Shown here piece by piece: positions 35,732 through 45,402 of a DNA stretch of 64,000 nucleotides (its first letter is position 1; every line of letters begins with the position of its first letter). Made by a program: the position numbers and the translations under genes. The stretch is from NCBI GenBank assembly GCA_014058405.1, contig CP047423.1:3518501-3582500 (forward strand), given 5' to 3'. The notes beneath the pieces are model-generated. The model saw nothing but the letters and a program-made list of their open reading frames with translations, searched no databases and was not told the DNA's origin. Source of the DNA: Candidatus Nitrospira kreftii (GTDB lineage Bacteria > Nitrospirota > Nitrospiria > Nitrospirales > Nitrospiraceae).

Positions 35732-37015
35732 CTACGACGCCCCTTCCTTGTATTTCCCGTCTAACAGGCAGCTGACATTCATGTCCCCCATCACATTGAT
35801 GGCTGTGCGACAGCGATCGAGAAACCAATCCACCGTCAGCAGGACAGGGATATATTCCACGGGCAGTCCGACTGCCGTAAAAACCATGGTCATCGTTACC
35901 AAACCTGCTTCAGGGATGCCTGCAGCGCCGACGGAGGCGATGATGCTCGTCAATACCACCAGCAGTTGCTGCTGGAAGCTCAGATCCATCCCAATCATCT
36001 GTGCGATGAAGAGTGCCGCCATTGCCTCGTACAAGGCCGTGCCGTCGTTGTTAAAATTTGCTCCAACCAGCGCCCCCATGCTCGCAGACTGCTCACGCAG
36101 ACCCACGCGATCCTTGAGGGCGGCATAGGTCACGGGCATTGTCGCCGTTGAGCTGGCCGTCGAGAACGCCATCACCAGAGGATCACGTCCACCTCGCAGC
36201 AACGCACCAGGACGCACCCAGGAACCAAAGCGGATACGGAGCAGGTAGTACCCCGCCTGGATCGCGAGCGCCAGCAGCACGCTGAGCACGAACATTCCAA
36301 GCGCTTTGAACGGAGCGAAGCCTTCCGTCCCCACGATGCTCGCGACAATGCCGAAGACCGCCAACGGGACCACCGCGATGATCCAGTGCAAGATCGTGAT
36401 CAGCGATTCCAAAAAGAGTTCAACGAGGTGCCCCATCGTTCCAAGCGGCCGTTCTCGTTCCTTGCGGAGTGCCATCCCAAAGGCCACGGCCACGAAGATG
36501 ACGCCAATGACCTTTCCATCGTCACCAAGTGGTCCCAGCAGACTCTTGGGCACATTCTCAAGGAAGAGGGAGAGCGGATTCGCGGATTGTGTCGTTTCGT
36601 CGTGTACAGTGGGCGGTGAAAGTCCCGCCCCGTGCCCAGGCTGAATTACATTGGCAACCGCCAAACCAACCGTGATTGCGACCAATGTATTGAGCAACAA
36701 CAGCTTGGGAAGTCGTGCCGCAAGTGGCCCGCCGAGCTGCGTCGTCATAAACGTGTGGACGATCGCTGCAAGAATCAGCGCCGGGGCGAGAGCCCCGAGG
36801 AGCCGCAACACCAACTTCCCCGGCACCGCCAAGACAGCTGCCTGGCTCCCCAGCATCAGCCCCACGATGACGCCAAGCACCAGTGCGATCACGATGCGCG
36901 CATAGAGCGGTATGCCCTGCCACCATGCGAGCAGACTGGATTTGGCTGAATCAGTCGTCGATTCTGTCGAGGCGTGATTATCCACAAGTTCTGGCTCTGA
37001 TCCTTCTGCGCCCAT
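35732..37015 (-). CDS. dicarboxylate/amino acid:cation symporter (GltP/DctA family)
   Basis: This sodium- or proton-coupled importer of glutamate, aspartate or C4-dicarboxylates has the fold's key segments: the serine-rich loop FSTASSTATMP, NNDGTALYEAMAALFIAQ, SVGAAGIPEAGLV, and DWFLDRCRTAINVMGD, where D and R bind substrate. About eight membrane helices are visible. Start 37015 is chosen ahead of the acidic N-terminus; ATGs at 37030 and 37066 are possible and none has a clear ribosome-binding site. Single gene. Confidence 0.9.
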   Translation of the reverse strand: MGAEGSEPELVDNHASTESTTDSAKSSLLAWWQGIPLYARIVIALVLGVIVGLMLGSQAAVLAVPGKLVLRLLGALAPALILAAIVHTFMTTQLGGPLAARLPKLLLLNTLVAITVGLAVANVIQPGHGAGLSPPTVHDETTQSANPLSLFLENVPKSLLGPLGDDGKVIGVIFVAVAFGMALRKERERPLGTMGHLVELFLESLITILHWIIAVVPLAVFGIVASIVGTEGFAPFKALGMFVLSVLLALAIQAGYYLLRIRFGSWVRPGALLRGGRDPLVMAFSTASSTATMPVTYAALKDRVGLREQSASMGALVGANFNNDGTALYEAMAALFIAQMIGMDLSFQQQLLVVLTSIIASVGAAGIPEAGLVTMTMVFTAVGLPVEYIPVLLTVDWFLDRCRTAINVMGDMNVSCLLDGKYKEGAS

Positions 37016-37360
37016 GCTGTAGATCGACATGCAGGCTGATGACAGAATGCTCAGACTGCATGGCACGAAGGTACAGATGGTATCAGACCTGATTCATGTC
37101 TGATGAAAAGAAGAGGGAGAGATGACAAAACTTTCAGAAATTACTGACCAATCTAGGCAGAGCCGGCTAGAAAGACCGCACTAGCCCAGAGCACAATCGT
37201 CACTATCGGCTTTCACGTTTCCTAGCGACTCGAACGTCCTTATCAGTCACCCGCCTGATTCGATTTCGTAGCGCCAATAACTTTTCAACAGCCTTCACTC
37301 TGCGCTGGCAGCCCTCTGTCCTTGTACAACTTGACGCATTAGGGTTTTGACATTTTAATT
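37016..37360. other. intergenic, nothing recognised
   Basis: About 345 bp between two minus-strand genes. It must include upstream signals for the symporter, but no promoter, RNA or repeat could be supported. Confidence 0.3.
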
Positions 37361-37897
37361 CTAAGCTGTTTTCTTCACACGCTTGCTCGCGTGCAATACG
37401 GTAAAACCGATGACTTGATTCCCCTCGTAACGGATAATCACATCGTCATCAGTCATCTCGCTATCTGTGGCATGGCTTGGTTTTTTGTAGTTCACATACA
37501 GAGTGTCCGCCTCGTCGTCATACGTTAGCCACACCGCGTGCTGCGGAGCTCGATTCACAGCCGGAAGGAGCTTCAGATACTCCTGAATGTCCGCTATGGC
37601 CATACTTGCCTCCTCTTCTCCAGCAGAACGAATGCGACGGGTCAGAAACGCTGTGATGATAAAGCCATCTTCGCTCTGTTCTCGATACACAACGACAAGA
37701 TGTTTCCCCTGTTCTATTTCACGAACAGCCAGGAGTTCTCCGTCGCTGCCGACCAGGATCCGGGCTGGAGACGACGCAGTCTCCAGCACAGCCCCACGGA
37801 ATCCAGTCAGTTCACCATGCTCCTCGATAATATGTGCCCACCGCTCATCCGTAAGCCGAATGGCGACCCCACCCTTGGAAACAATGCGGTCGACCAT
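37361..37897 (-). CDS. toxin-like (PBECR2-type) domain fused to DUF2283
   Basis: The 178-residue frame joins two domains usually found as neighbouring genes. Residues ~10-90 (RLTDERWAHIIEEHGEL, VYREQSEDGFIITAFLTRRI) resemble the barnase/colicin/RelE-like nuclease fold called PBECR. Residues ~100-178 (WLTYDDEADTLYVNYKKP, DDVIIRYEGNQVIGFTVLHASKR) are DUF2283. An internal ATG at 37603 has an excellent ribosome-binding site (GAGGAGG), so DUF2283 could also be made alone (80 residues). This looks like a toxin-antitoxin pair whose stop codon was lost, or a two-product gene. Activity is inferred. Confidence 0.6.
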   Translation of the reverse strand: MVDRIVSKGGVAIRLTDERWAHIIEEHGELTGFRGAVLETASSPARILVGSDGELLAVREIEQGKHLVVVYREQSEDGFIITAFLTRRIRSAGEEEASMAIADIQEYLKLLPAVNRAPQHAVWLTYDDEADTLYVNYKKPSHATDSEMTDDDVIIRYEGNQVIGFTVLHASKRVKKTA

Positions 37898-38118
37898 ACC
37901 ACTTTTGCGTGAACGCTATCTCTGCTGCCTCTGTGAGCCAGAACCTAAACCAGCACACAGCTTCTCTATCTAGCGGCTGACGCTAGTGTAGCACAACCCA
38001 CTTCCGGAACGATGACCAGGCACGATTCAGGCTGACGATGCCGTAACCTGCGCCAGGCACGGAAAATCAGCGCCTGGTTCAACTGTGCGATTGCAAGCCA
38101 CAGCCCTACTAGAATTTC

Positions 38119-38289
38119 CATTCGTTCTTCCATATTCATGCCGACCAGGTGATGAGGAGAGATGTGACAGGAATCTACCTCGAGCAGACCAGATATGAAA
38201 GCTAATCGCGGTAGGCTTGGCAGGTCAGACAATGGATCCTATGGCATGATCCCTTGAATGCACAAAATAAGACTTGACCCTAATTTGTT
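38119..38289 (+). repeat. 171-bp direct repeat, copy 1
   Basis: This segment matches 44583-44754 at about 94% or better by eye, in the same orientation, with a one-base length difference. It ends AAGACTTGACCCTAATTTGTT. The antiporter fragment at 38280-38861 terminates inside its right end. No transposase is inside the repeat. The AGGGTCAAGTCTT-type motif recalls REP-like elements, but that is a guess. Confidence 0.8.
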
Positions 38290-38861
38290 GTTCCGGCGGC
38301 AAAGATGAATTCGAGGATCGCGCCGCCTTCCGTAAATGTGCCAGTGACTGCTGCCCCCACCGCCACGCGATGCAGGACGAGCGCTGTCGCATCGTTGACC
38401 AGACTTTCCCCTTCTAGGATCGTGACGACGCGGCGCGGAATGCGCAGTCGATTGCCGATCGCCGTGGCCGACACCGCATCGGGTGGTGAGACAATCGCCC
38501 CCAGCGCAATCGCCTCCGCCCATCCGATTCCGGCCAACACCGTATGCGCAACGGCCGCCACAGCAGCCGTCGTCACGAGGACCAGTCCCACCGCCAACAG
38601 CAAGATCGGCCGCAGATTGTGTCGAAACTCTCGGAGCGACGTAAAATAAGCGGCGGCCCAGAGGATGGGCGGGAGGAAGACCAGAAAGACCAGATCAGGA
38701 CTCAGCGTGACCGTTGGAAGACCCGGCACCACTCCCAGGATGAGTCCGCCGATCACGAGGAGAATGGGATATGGGATCAGGATTTTGTTGGCGACCGTCG
38801 TGAGTGCCAGGACCGCAGCGAGCAAGAGAATGACAATTTCGAGTTGGTGCAAGCTCTCCAT
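38280..38861 (-). pseudogene. Na+/H+ antiporter (CPA1 family), 3'-truncated
   Basis: The 193 codons give the first ~190 residues of a CPA1 antiporter: MESLHQLEIVILLLAAVLALTTVANK, PYPILLVIGGLILG, LPPILWAAAYFTSLREF, ALGAIVSPPDAVSATAI and LEGESLVNDATALVL. The family is normally over 500 residues. The frame stops just as it enters the 171-bp repeat, so the second half was removed by the event that placed the repeat. Without the later helices it is unlikely to transport. Confidence 0.8.
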
Positions 38862-39292
38862 TCTCCACTTTTTCTAGAGAGGCGTGTTCTGTGGGAGAAA
38901 CCTCCCTGCACTAGCCGACGATGTGACGCAAACGAGATTGTGGCATCACGACCCTGGTTGCTAGGCGCGCGCAGATCTGATGGTCCCTACTGTCCTTTCC
39001 GACATGCCAGGCTATTTCAACTTGAGTTGAGGCAGAGCCTTTCACGCATGTTATCCATTCAGATACGGCACTGCATCTATTCGGATACATAACATTTTGG
39101 ATCTTAGGTTTTCTCCAGCAAATCTTCAACAAGCTCACTGTTCATCAACTCCTCTGCCTGGCATAAGAATCGCTATCCTCCTATCTGCAAGCGAGAGCCC
39201 ATCAAGTTTCGTGGTGGGAGTTTTGCTGTAATCGGTCCGAGATGATCCGTGTCGGCCCTGCATTTGCCGGCATATAACAAATGGAGGTTCCA
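38862..39292. other. intergenic between divergent genes
   Basis: About 430 bp separate the antiporter remnant from the tyrosinase/VWA gene. It should include the latter's promoter. No further gene or RNA could be supported. Confidence 0.3.
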
Positions 39293-42256
39293 GTGAGTTA
39301 TCAAACCTGGCGGTGTTGGCGTGCTCTACCTATAGCGGTAACTCTAGCTGTCGCCCTCACGTTGTGCTTCGGTAACGACCGAGCGATCGCAGACCCGAAT
39401 CACGAAGCAGACACGGCCAACTGGATCGCGCTGCCGCTGAGCGGTATCGATGGATTTTTCCCAACTCCCTGGAGTTGCAGCGGAGCCGCACCTTCGTCAC
39501 AATCCGTTCTACAGTTTCACAGAAACTGGCACTGCGCCAATCCAGACAATACTGGCCCGAATTGGGGGAATCGCTTCTTCGGCTTCCATAAACAATTCTT
39601 GCTAGGATATGACCGCTATCTAACTTCAGTCGGGGAACCGCATATACAAACCTGGGTCGCTGCGCCGGGCGCCCTGATTCCTCCGGCCCATAGTGGCCGC
39701 CCCGCTGATGCGCCTTGCACCACTTGCCAAGCACTGCCCAGCTCATTCAAGCTTCCGGCTGCCGGTGGTACCCTCGATGGCTTCGCCAGTGTTACCGCCA
39801 TCGGCGATGCAATCGTCGGCTGGCACAATACGAATCACGGGCGGATTGCTGCCGCAGGTGGAACCGGCTCATGTTCCGCATCTTCAGCGGATATGAACTG
39901 TCCAAGTTGGTCCCCACGTGATCCCATCTTTTATCGATATCATCATATCTTTGACGACGTGCAGGACGCCTGGCGTACTCATCAGGCGACCGACATCGCC
40001 ATAGTCTTCGATCGATCCGGCAGCATGAGTTTGCCGACCAGCGGAGGTGGAACACGATTGGATGCGGCCAAATCAGCTGCCAGCCTGTTCGCGGATCTAC
40101 TCGAAGACGGCTCCAGTCATCGCTTGGGATTAGTCACTTTTTCGACGACCGCTTCCAGTCCTGCAACAATGCCGTTGACGACAGTGGCGGGCGCTCCAGC
40201 CACCCTCACTGCGGCGTTGGCCGGCGTGACGGCCAGCGGAAACACGAGCATTGGGGATGGGCTCCAGAAAGCACAGACACTTGTCGCAGGCGGCAGCAAT
40301 GCCAGAAAGGCGATGCTGCTCTTAACCGATGGGATGGAGAATACCGCCCCCACGATAGCGACCGCTCAGGGAGGATTAGGCGACACCCATATTTGTTCCG
40401 TGGGCTTTGGTACACCCGGTGGACTGGATGGCCCAAAGTTACGTGACCTCAGCGAACGCCAAGGCGGCATTTATATCAGCACGCCCAACTCGCTGGAACT
40501 GAAGAAGTTCTTTGTCTTTTGTTTCGCGGACATCTTTGACACGTTCGTCGGCGAAGATCCGATTGAAACATTGCCCGGCGCAACCTTGGCCTCAACTGCC
40601 ACCATCCACACAGCCTATGAAGACCATAAATTGGTTTTTGTGCTCTCATGGACAAACCCGCTCCCCAAGGGGACGTTGCGATTGGCTATCACCACCCCAT
40701 CCGGCTCACCGGTCAAGCTGACCGATCCGGCGGTGGAAAGCACATTCGGGCCCACGTGGCACATCGTCCGAGTCAAAACTCCTTTTCAGGGCGAGGGAAA
40801 TGGTCAGTGGGAAGCGAGGGCCGTACGTCCTCATCGCGGATACGTCAATGGATTCAGCTCGAATGCCTTCGTAGACTTCGCCCAGGGTGCCGCCTTGGTC
40901 CGTAGTCAGGTCGCACGTCTCTGTCCAAACGGTTGCAAGGCAGTTCTGTATTATGAAGACGAAATGGTCCATGACACATTCGAAGACCACAACAGTATCT
41001 ACGCAACAGCTCTCTATGGAGAGGTCGGTCGTGGGATAATCGGCACCGTCACCAAGCCACGCTCTCCGGCTGAGTTTGCGACGGCTCTCAAGGCTCGCAA
41101 ATTCGATTTATTGGTCTACAGCTCGCAATTTACCGAGAAGGAACAACCCTACGACGACATCTTAAGCCGCGTGCTTTGCTCCCGGTCCAAACCCTTGAGT
41201 ATCATCAGCGATAATCGTGAGACGCAAAGCGCCCAAGCCATCTTGCGTTGCGCCGGTGCGTTGCGCGGGGAAGCCAAGAATTTTACCGGCCTTCAAGGGA
41301 AGGAGCTGTTGCATACTAGTGAGGCCACACTCAAGGAACAACACCATGTGTCGGTGTTTAGCTATGAAGTGCGACCAACGTCCGGAAATAGTCTCGTGCA
41401 AGCAATGAGTGACCAGGGTGCCGCCGCGGTACTCACACAGGGCATCTCCGGTAAAGACGAAGAGTTTTTTATCACCGCACTGACCCGAGGCACAAGCCGA
41501 GTCAAGCCCTTCACATATCGAAGCCAGTACTACACATTTGAATCGCTCCATCCGACGTTTCACATTCCGGAAATGTATTGGCCGGACGGCGGATACGACA
41601 CCATTGAAGCGAGCGTAGATGTGACTCGTCCGGCTCAGAGCACCGGCCGAATGCTGGCTGAGGTCGGTTTGAAAGAGGGAAGCACCGTCAAGGGCGATGC
41701 ATTGAGCCCTCGTCAAACCGTCTTGGTTCGTCAGGAACAGGCCGGAGCAGGCGTGAAGACGGAAACCAAACGCTTTCCCTTGTTCGACGATGGGACAAAC
41801 GGAGACGGCACTGCGAACGATCACTATTGGGAGGTCAGCATCCCCGAGGACTTTGCAGCACACGATGGTCAGTATCAATTACATGCCTATTTTCGCCTCT
41901 GTAAAGGAGGAATCTGTGTCAATCGAGAGGCAGAACAGACCATCACCGTTCAAACCAAATTGAGCGAGAAGACGACCTTCACGGTTGAACCGCAACGGTC
42001 TAGCAGAGGTCGCAAAGTCACCCGTGTTCGTTTCACACCGGTGGATCACGCCGGTATGCCGATGGGCCCTGGCCTCATCGACTCACTGTTGGTGACGGGA
42101 CAAGGCGATGTGCGTATCACCGCGAAGCGCGATGCGGATGGCCGAGGCACCTATGAAATCTTTGCCAGTTGGACGGATTCAAAGGGAGCGCCGATTCTTG
42201 TGATCCAACAGGCTGGCCGTCCGAAGGATGCGCACCAGGTGAAACTGAGCGAGTAA
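39293..42256 (+). CDS. secreted tyrosinase-like / von Willebrand A domain protein
   Basis: The start chosen is GTG 39293, with GGAGG six bases upstream; an ATG at 39281 is in frame. The 987-residue protein has a signal peptide ending near AIADPN. Residues ~40-230 look like a type-3 copper (tyrosinase-like) domain: FHRNWHC (H76, H80), FFGFHKQFLLGYDRYL (H99), GWHNTNHGR (H178, H182) and SPRDPIFYRYHHIFDD (H217, H218). The CuB half fits well, but CuA spacing is unusual. A VWA domain follows with a complete MIDAS motif (D240, S242, S244; TDGMENT). The C-terminal half is beta-rich, ending in Ig-like segments. It is probably exported; function unknown. Confidence 0.75.
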   Translation: MSYQTWRCWRALPIAVTLAVALTLCFGNDRAIADPNHEADTANWIALPLSGIDGFFPTPWSCSGAAPSSQSVLQFHRNWHCANPDNTGPNWGNRFFGFHKQFLLGYDRYLTSVGEPHIQTWVAAPGALIPPAHSGRPADAPCTTCQALPSSFKLPAAGGTLDGFASVTAIGDAIVGWHNTNHGRIAAAGGTGSCSASSADMNCPSWSPRDPIFYRYHHIFDDVQDAWRTHQATDIAIVFDRSGSMSLPTSGGGTRLDAAKSAASLFADLLEDGSSHRLGLVTFSTTASSPATMPLTTVAGAPATLTAALAGVTASGNTSIGDGLQKAQTLVAGGSNARKAMLLLTDGMENTAPTIATAQGGLGDTHICSVGFGTPGGLDGPKLRDLSERQGGIYISTPNSLELKKFFVFCFADIFDTFVGEDPIETLPGATLASTATIHTAYEDHKLVFVLSWTNPLPKGTLRLAITTPSGSPVKLTDPAVESTFGPTWHIVRVKTPFQGEGNGQWEARAVRPHRGYVNGFSSNAFVDFAQGAALVRSQVARLCPNGCKAVLYYEDEMVHDTFEDHNSIYATALYGEVGRGIIGTVTKPRSPAEFATALKARKFDLLVYSSQFTEKEQPYDDILSRVLCSRSKPLSIISDNRETQSAQAILRCAGALRGEAKNFTGLQGKELLHTSEATLKEQHHVSVFSYEVRPTSGNSLVQAMSDQGAAAVLTQGISGKDEEFFITALTRGTSRVKPFTYRSQYYTFESLHPTFHIPEMYWPDGGYDTIEASVDVTRPAQSTGRMLAEVGLKEGSTVKGDALSPRQTVLVRQEQAGAGVKTETKRFPLFDDGTNGDGTANDHYWEVSIPEDFAAHDGQYQLHAYFRLCKGGICVNREAEQTITVQTKLSEKTTFTVEPQRSSRGRKVTRVRFTPVDHAGMPMGPGLIDSLLVTGQGDVRITAKRDADGRGTYEIFASWTDSKGAPILVIQQAGRPKDAHQVKLSE

Positions 42257-42284
42257 GCGCCCGCTCAACGCCTGCATCCGGAAG

Positions 42285-42324
42285 CAGGAGGTATCCCGCA
42301 GCTCTAGCCGTGGGATACCTCCTG
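42285..42324 (+). terminator. long hairpin after the tyrosinase/VWA gene
   Basis: A 13-pair perfect stem, CAGGAGGTATCCC with GGGATACCTCCTG, lies 28 bp after the stop codon. There is no T-run, so it may be a rho-assisted stop or a 3' stabiliser. Confidence 0.6.
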
Positions 42325-42459
42325 AAGCACGCCCACCCCAACAACCAGCAGCCGTAAGCCTCTCGCGCCCTTGAGCCAGGCAATTATCATCTATTTTATA
42401 TCTTGACGGCAGCCGACCCTCAGCGTAGCCTCCCGCCGAACTTTGATCGGAAGGAGGGC

Positions 42460-43782
42460 ATGACGGTGGAGGAATGGCCGTTTCGTCTGCTTGCGTGCGT
42501 TGGGTTCTTTACGATCGCCTTGCTGGCGTGGGTGACAGGCAGGCGCAGTCGGCTGAATTGGACGACCATTGGAGGCAGCGCGGCGTTGGCCTGGGGGCTC
42601 GGCATCATGTCCTTTTGGTTTCCCGGCTCCCGCTGGCTCTGGAGCATGATTAACGATATGGTGATCGCCGTGCTCACCGCCTCGCAAAAGGGCACGGTTT
42701 TCCTGCTTGGGCCTCTCGCACTGGGTCCCGGCCAGACGTTGCCGGATGGGACGGTCTCGATCGGTTTTATCTTGGCAGCCCAAGCGCTGCCGGCAGTCGT
42801 GTTCTTTGCCGCATTGATGTCAGGTCTGTACTATTTGGGCGTCATGCAAGCGATCGTGGGTCTGTTTGCCCGACTTTTTTACCGAACAATGGGCTTATCG
42901 GGGGCCGAGTCTCTCTCCGGCGCCGCGAATATCTTCGTCGGCATCGAGGCAGGCTTGATTGTCCGCCCCTATCTCGGGGCCATGACACGATCGGAACTGC
43001 TCTTGGTGCTGACGTGCATGATGGCGACCGTGGCCAGCACCGTCATGGGCATCTACGTCTCGGCGCTCCAGCATGTCGTGCCTCAGATCGCCGGGCATTT
43101 AATTTCCGCATCAATCATTTCGATTCCTTGTGCGGTGCTGATCAGCAAACTCACGTTTCCCGAAGATGGAGAGCCCGTGACGCTGGGCGGCGTGCCCTCT
43201 GACCTCACCGAGGGAAACTTATCTCCTGCATCCGACAGTGACGCGAACCCGCCACCCTCCAACCTCATTGTCGCGTTAATCGAGGGCTCAGGACAGGGGA
43301 CGAAAATGGCTGTCGGCATTGCCGCGTTACTGATCGTGTTCCTTGGATTGGAAGCGTTGGTAGATTTGGCGCTGGCACAGCTTCCTGCGATCGGTGGCGT
43401 GCCTCTCTCCGTCACACGGATCCTCGCCTGGTTGATCTGGCCGTTCGCCATTCTCCTCGGTCTCCGTCCTGAGGAATGGCAGATCGGCGCGGACTTGCTG
43501 GGGTCGCGGTTTATCGAGACGGAAGTCGCGGCCTATTTCAAGTTGGCCGCCGTGCAATCCGCGTCTCCGCCGCCGCTCTCTCCACGGTCCCTCACAACCA
43601 TGACCTATGCCCTCTGCGGATTCGTGCATGTAGCGAGCATGGGCATCTTTGTCGGCGGCATCTCCGCCTTGGTGCCGCATCGGGCAAAGGACATCTCGCT
43701 CCTGGGACTGCGTGCGTTGTGGACCGCCTATTTGACGACGTTGCTGACCGGTTGTATTGCAGGAGTCCTTGCATCTTCCTAG
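42460..43782 (+). CDS. concentrative nucleoside transporter-like (NupC/CNT) protein
   Basis: The start at ATG 42460 follows GGAAGGAGGG. The 440-residue membrane protein has the CNT layout: an N-terminal helix group, then the gate and substrate motifs QALPAVVFFAALMSGLYYLGVMQ, GAESLSGAANIFVGIEAGLIVRPYL and MMATVASTVMGIYV, and later GSRFIETEVAAYFKLAAV and TYALCGFVHVASMGIFVGG. CNT proteins import nucleosides with sodium or protons. A ~60-residue acidic loop in the middle is longer than usual. It stands alone between the tyrosinase/VWA gene and a toxin-antitoxin pair. Confidence 0.88.
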   Translation: MTVEEWPFRLLACVGFFTIALLAWVTGRRSRLNWTTIGGSAALAWGLGIMSFWFPGSRWLWSMINDMVIAVLTASQKGTVFLLGPLALGPGQTLPDGTVSIGFILAAQALPAVVFFAALMSGLYYLGVMQAIVGLFARLFYRTMGLSGAESLSGAANIFVGIEAGLIVRPYLGAMTRSELLLVLTCMMATVASTVMGIYVSALQHVVPQIAGHLISASIISIPCAVLISKLTFPEDGEPVTLGGVPSDLTEGNLSPASDSDANPPPSNLIVALIEGSGQGTKMAVGIAALLIVFLGLEALVDLALAQLPAIGGVPLSVTRILAWLIWPFAILLGLRPEEWQIGADLLGSRFIETEVAAYFKLAAVQSASPPPLSPRSLTTMTYALCGFVHVASMGIFVGGISALVPHRAKDISLLGLRALWTAYLTTLLTGCIAGVLASS

Positions 43783-44037
43783 TAAGGTGGCGCTCACCGG
43801 TCCCCTGTCTCTAACAGTGGAAAACCAGAAAGGGTATCCAATCCCCTACCTTCGCCAGTCAATACGCCGAAGCCCGACCCACCAATTTCCTTGGCTACCT
43901 GCTCGTCCATGGCAAGCCGATCAACTAGCCTGCAATTCGTTCTGTGCTACCGGCTCTTCCCTTGTAAAACAGGGGGCTTGCCGCTATCCTTATACCAGTC
44001 GGCATTGGGAATCGATGCTTCTCACGACGAGGTGATC

Positions 44038-44223
44038 ATGCCTTCAGCAAAAGAACAGATTACCAAGATCCTTCAAGATCAACCGGATGACAGTTCCTAT
44101 GATGAGCTTCTACGAGAGTTAGCTTTTGCAAGAATGATCGACCGAGGACTCGCTGACTCTGACACAGGAAAGACAATCAGCCATGAAGAGATGGGTCGCC
44201 GCATCAAGACATGGCAGAGGTGA
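44038..44223 (+). CDS. antitoxin of a ParE/RelE-type module
   Basis: The start chosen is ATG 44038 with GAGGTG six bases upstream; the open frame extends further back without sense. The 61-residue acidic protein (MPSAKEQITKILQDQ, ISHEEMGRRIKTW) has the look of the small antitoxins that precede ParE toxins. Its 3' end overlaps the toxin start by 13 bp, giving translational coupling. The DNA-binding class cannot be assigned confidently. Confidence 0.75.
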   Translation: MPSAKEQITKILQDQPDDSSYDELLRELAFARMIDRGLADSDTGKTISHEEMGRRIKTWQR

Positions 44224-44507
44224 CGTGGACCGCCGAAGCTGAACGATGGCTGCATGACATCTACGACTATATCGCACTCGATAATCCCATTGCTGCAGCC
44301 CGCACCATCGAAGCCATCTATCTGAAAGCCGAAATCCTTCGAGAATTTCCAGAATCAGGGTACCGCTACTGGCAGAAACCAGACCGACACATCCGCATCT
44401 TGCTTCACGGACATTATCGCATCGCCTACCTGATCAAGAGCTCCGAAGCAATCGACATCATCGGGGTCTTCCACGGGGCACTCAATATCGACCGGTACTT
44501 GCTCTAG
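44211..44507 (+). CDS. ParE/RelE-superfamily toxin
   Basis: The 98-residue basic protein has the ParE pattern: VTWTAEAERWLHDIYDYIALDNPIAAARTIEAI, then FPESGYRY, RHIRILLHGHYRIAYLIK and the final VFHGALNIDRYL. ParE toxins poison DNA gyrase and RelE relatives cleave mRNA; ParE is the closer fit by motif. The antitoxin is encoded immediately upstream. The module lies just before the second copy of the 171-bp repeat. Confidence 0.85.
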   Translation: MAEVTWTAEAERWLHDIYDYIALDNPIAAARTIEAIYLKAEILREFPESGYRYWQKPDRHIRILLHGHYRIAYLIKSSEAIDIIGVFHGALNIDRYLL

Positions 44508-44582
44508 CTCCTTACTCATCAATCGGCCTCAGCCTGCTGAGATGGAGGGAATGCACGATTCAAGGTCTGACCCTAATCTTTA

Positions 44583-44754
44583 CATTCGTTCTTCCATATT
44601 TATGCCGATCAGATGATGAGGAGAGATGTGACAGGAATCTACCTCGAGCAGACCAGATATTGAAAGCTAATCGCAATAGGCTTGGCAGGTTAGACAATGG
44701 ATCCTATGGCATGATCCGTTGAATGCACAAAACAAGACTTGACCCTAGTTTGTT
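44583..44754 (+). repeat. 171-bp direct repeat, copy 2
   Basis: This is the second copy of 38119-38289, same orientation, with a few substitutions and one extra base. Its right end, GACCCTAGTTTGTT, abuts the middle of a serine-protease-like reading frame that lacks its 5' end. A related motif, AAGGTCTGACCCTAATC, occurs just left of it at 44561-44577. Confidence 0.8.
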
Positions 44755-45402
44755 TCAGAAGTTCTGGACTTTTTCGCACAACACCTCGATGGTATCGGCA
44801 CTCCTGAAGTCATTTCCTTGTTTCTCCATACCCGTGGCGGCAGCACACTCGCCGCGTGGAGCCTAGTAAATCTTCTTCGTCAATTTTCTCGGCGTCTGGA
44901 GATTATTGTGCTTTCCAAAGCCCACAGCGCAGGCACTCTCATGTGCCTCGGTGCTGACTCTATTATGATGACTCGCCAGGCCACACTCGGCCCAATTGAT
45001 CCGAGCGTAAATGGACCACTCAACCCAGAAATTCCAGGAGCACCACCTCAGCAACGTACCCCAGTGAGTGTCGAAGCCATCAATGGGTACCTAGCCTTCG
45101 CGAAGGAGGAGATTGGCCTCAACTCAAGCGAGGCGAAGCTTGCCGTCCTACGCTCTCTTGCAGACAGAGTCCACCCACTGGTACTCGGCGAGGTCTATCG
45201 AAGTCGCGCGCAGATCCGTATGCTCGGCCAGCGGTTAATCCAGCGGCAACTTACCGACAAAGCACGGGTCAAGAAGGTACTTGATTTCTTGTGCTCAGAG
45301 TCTGGTAGTCACGACTACACAATTTACCGACAAGAAGCTCGGGATGAGCTTGGCCTCAAGGTTGAACGGCCAGATGACGCACTATATGCAATCATCCGAG
45401 AT

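Noticed and set aside
37966..38232. 88-codon minus-strand frame over the left part of repeat copy 1
   Set aside because: The second copy of the repeat breaks the frame by a one-base insertion, so coding is not conserved. No motif is seen.
41162..41878. 238-codon frame antisense to the tyrosinase/VWA gene
   Set aside because: It lies wholly inside a well-supported gene with signal peptide and domains; no independent evidence of coding.
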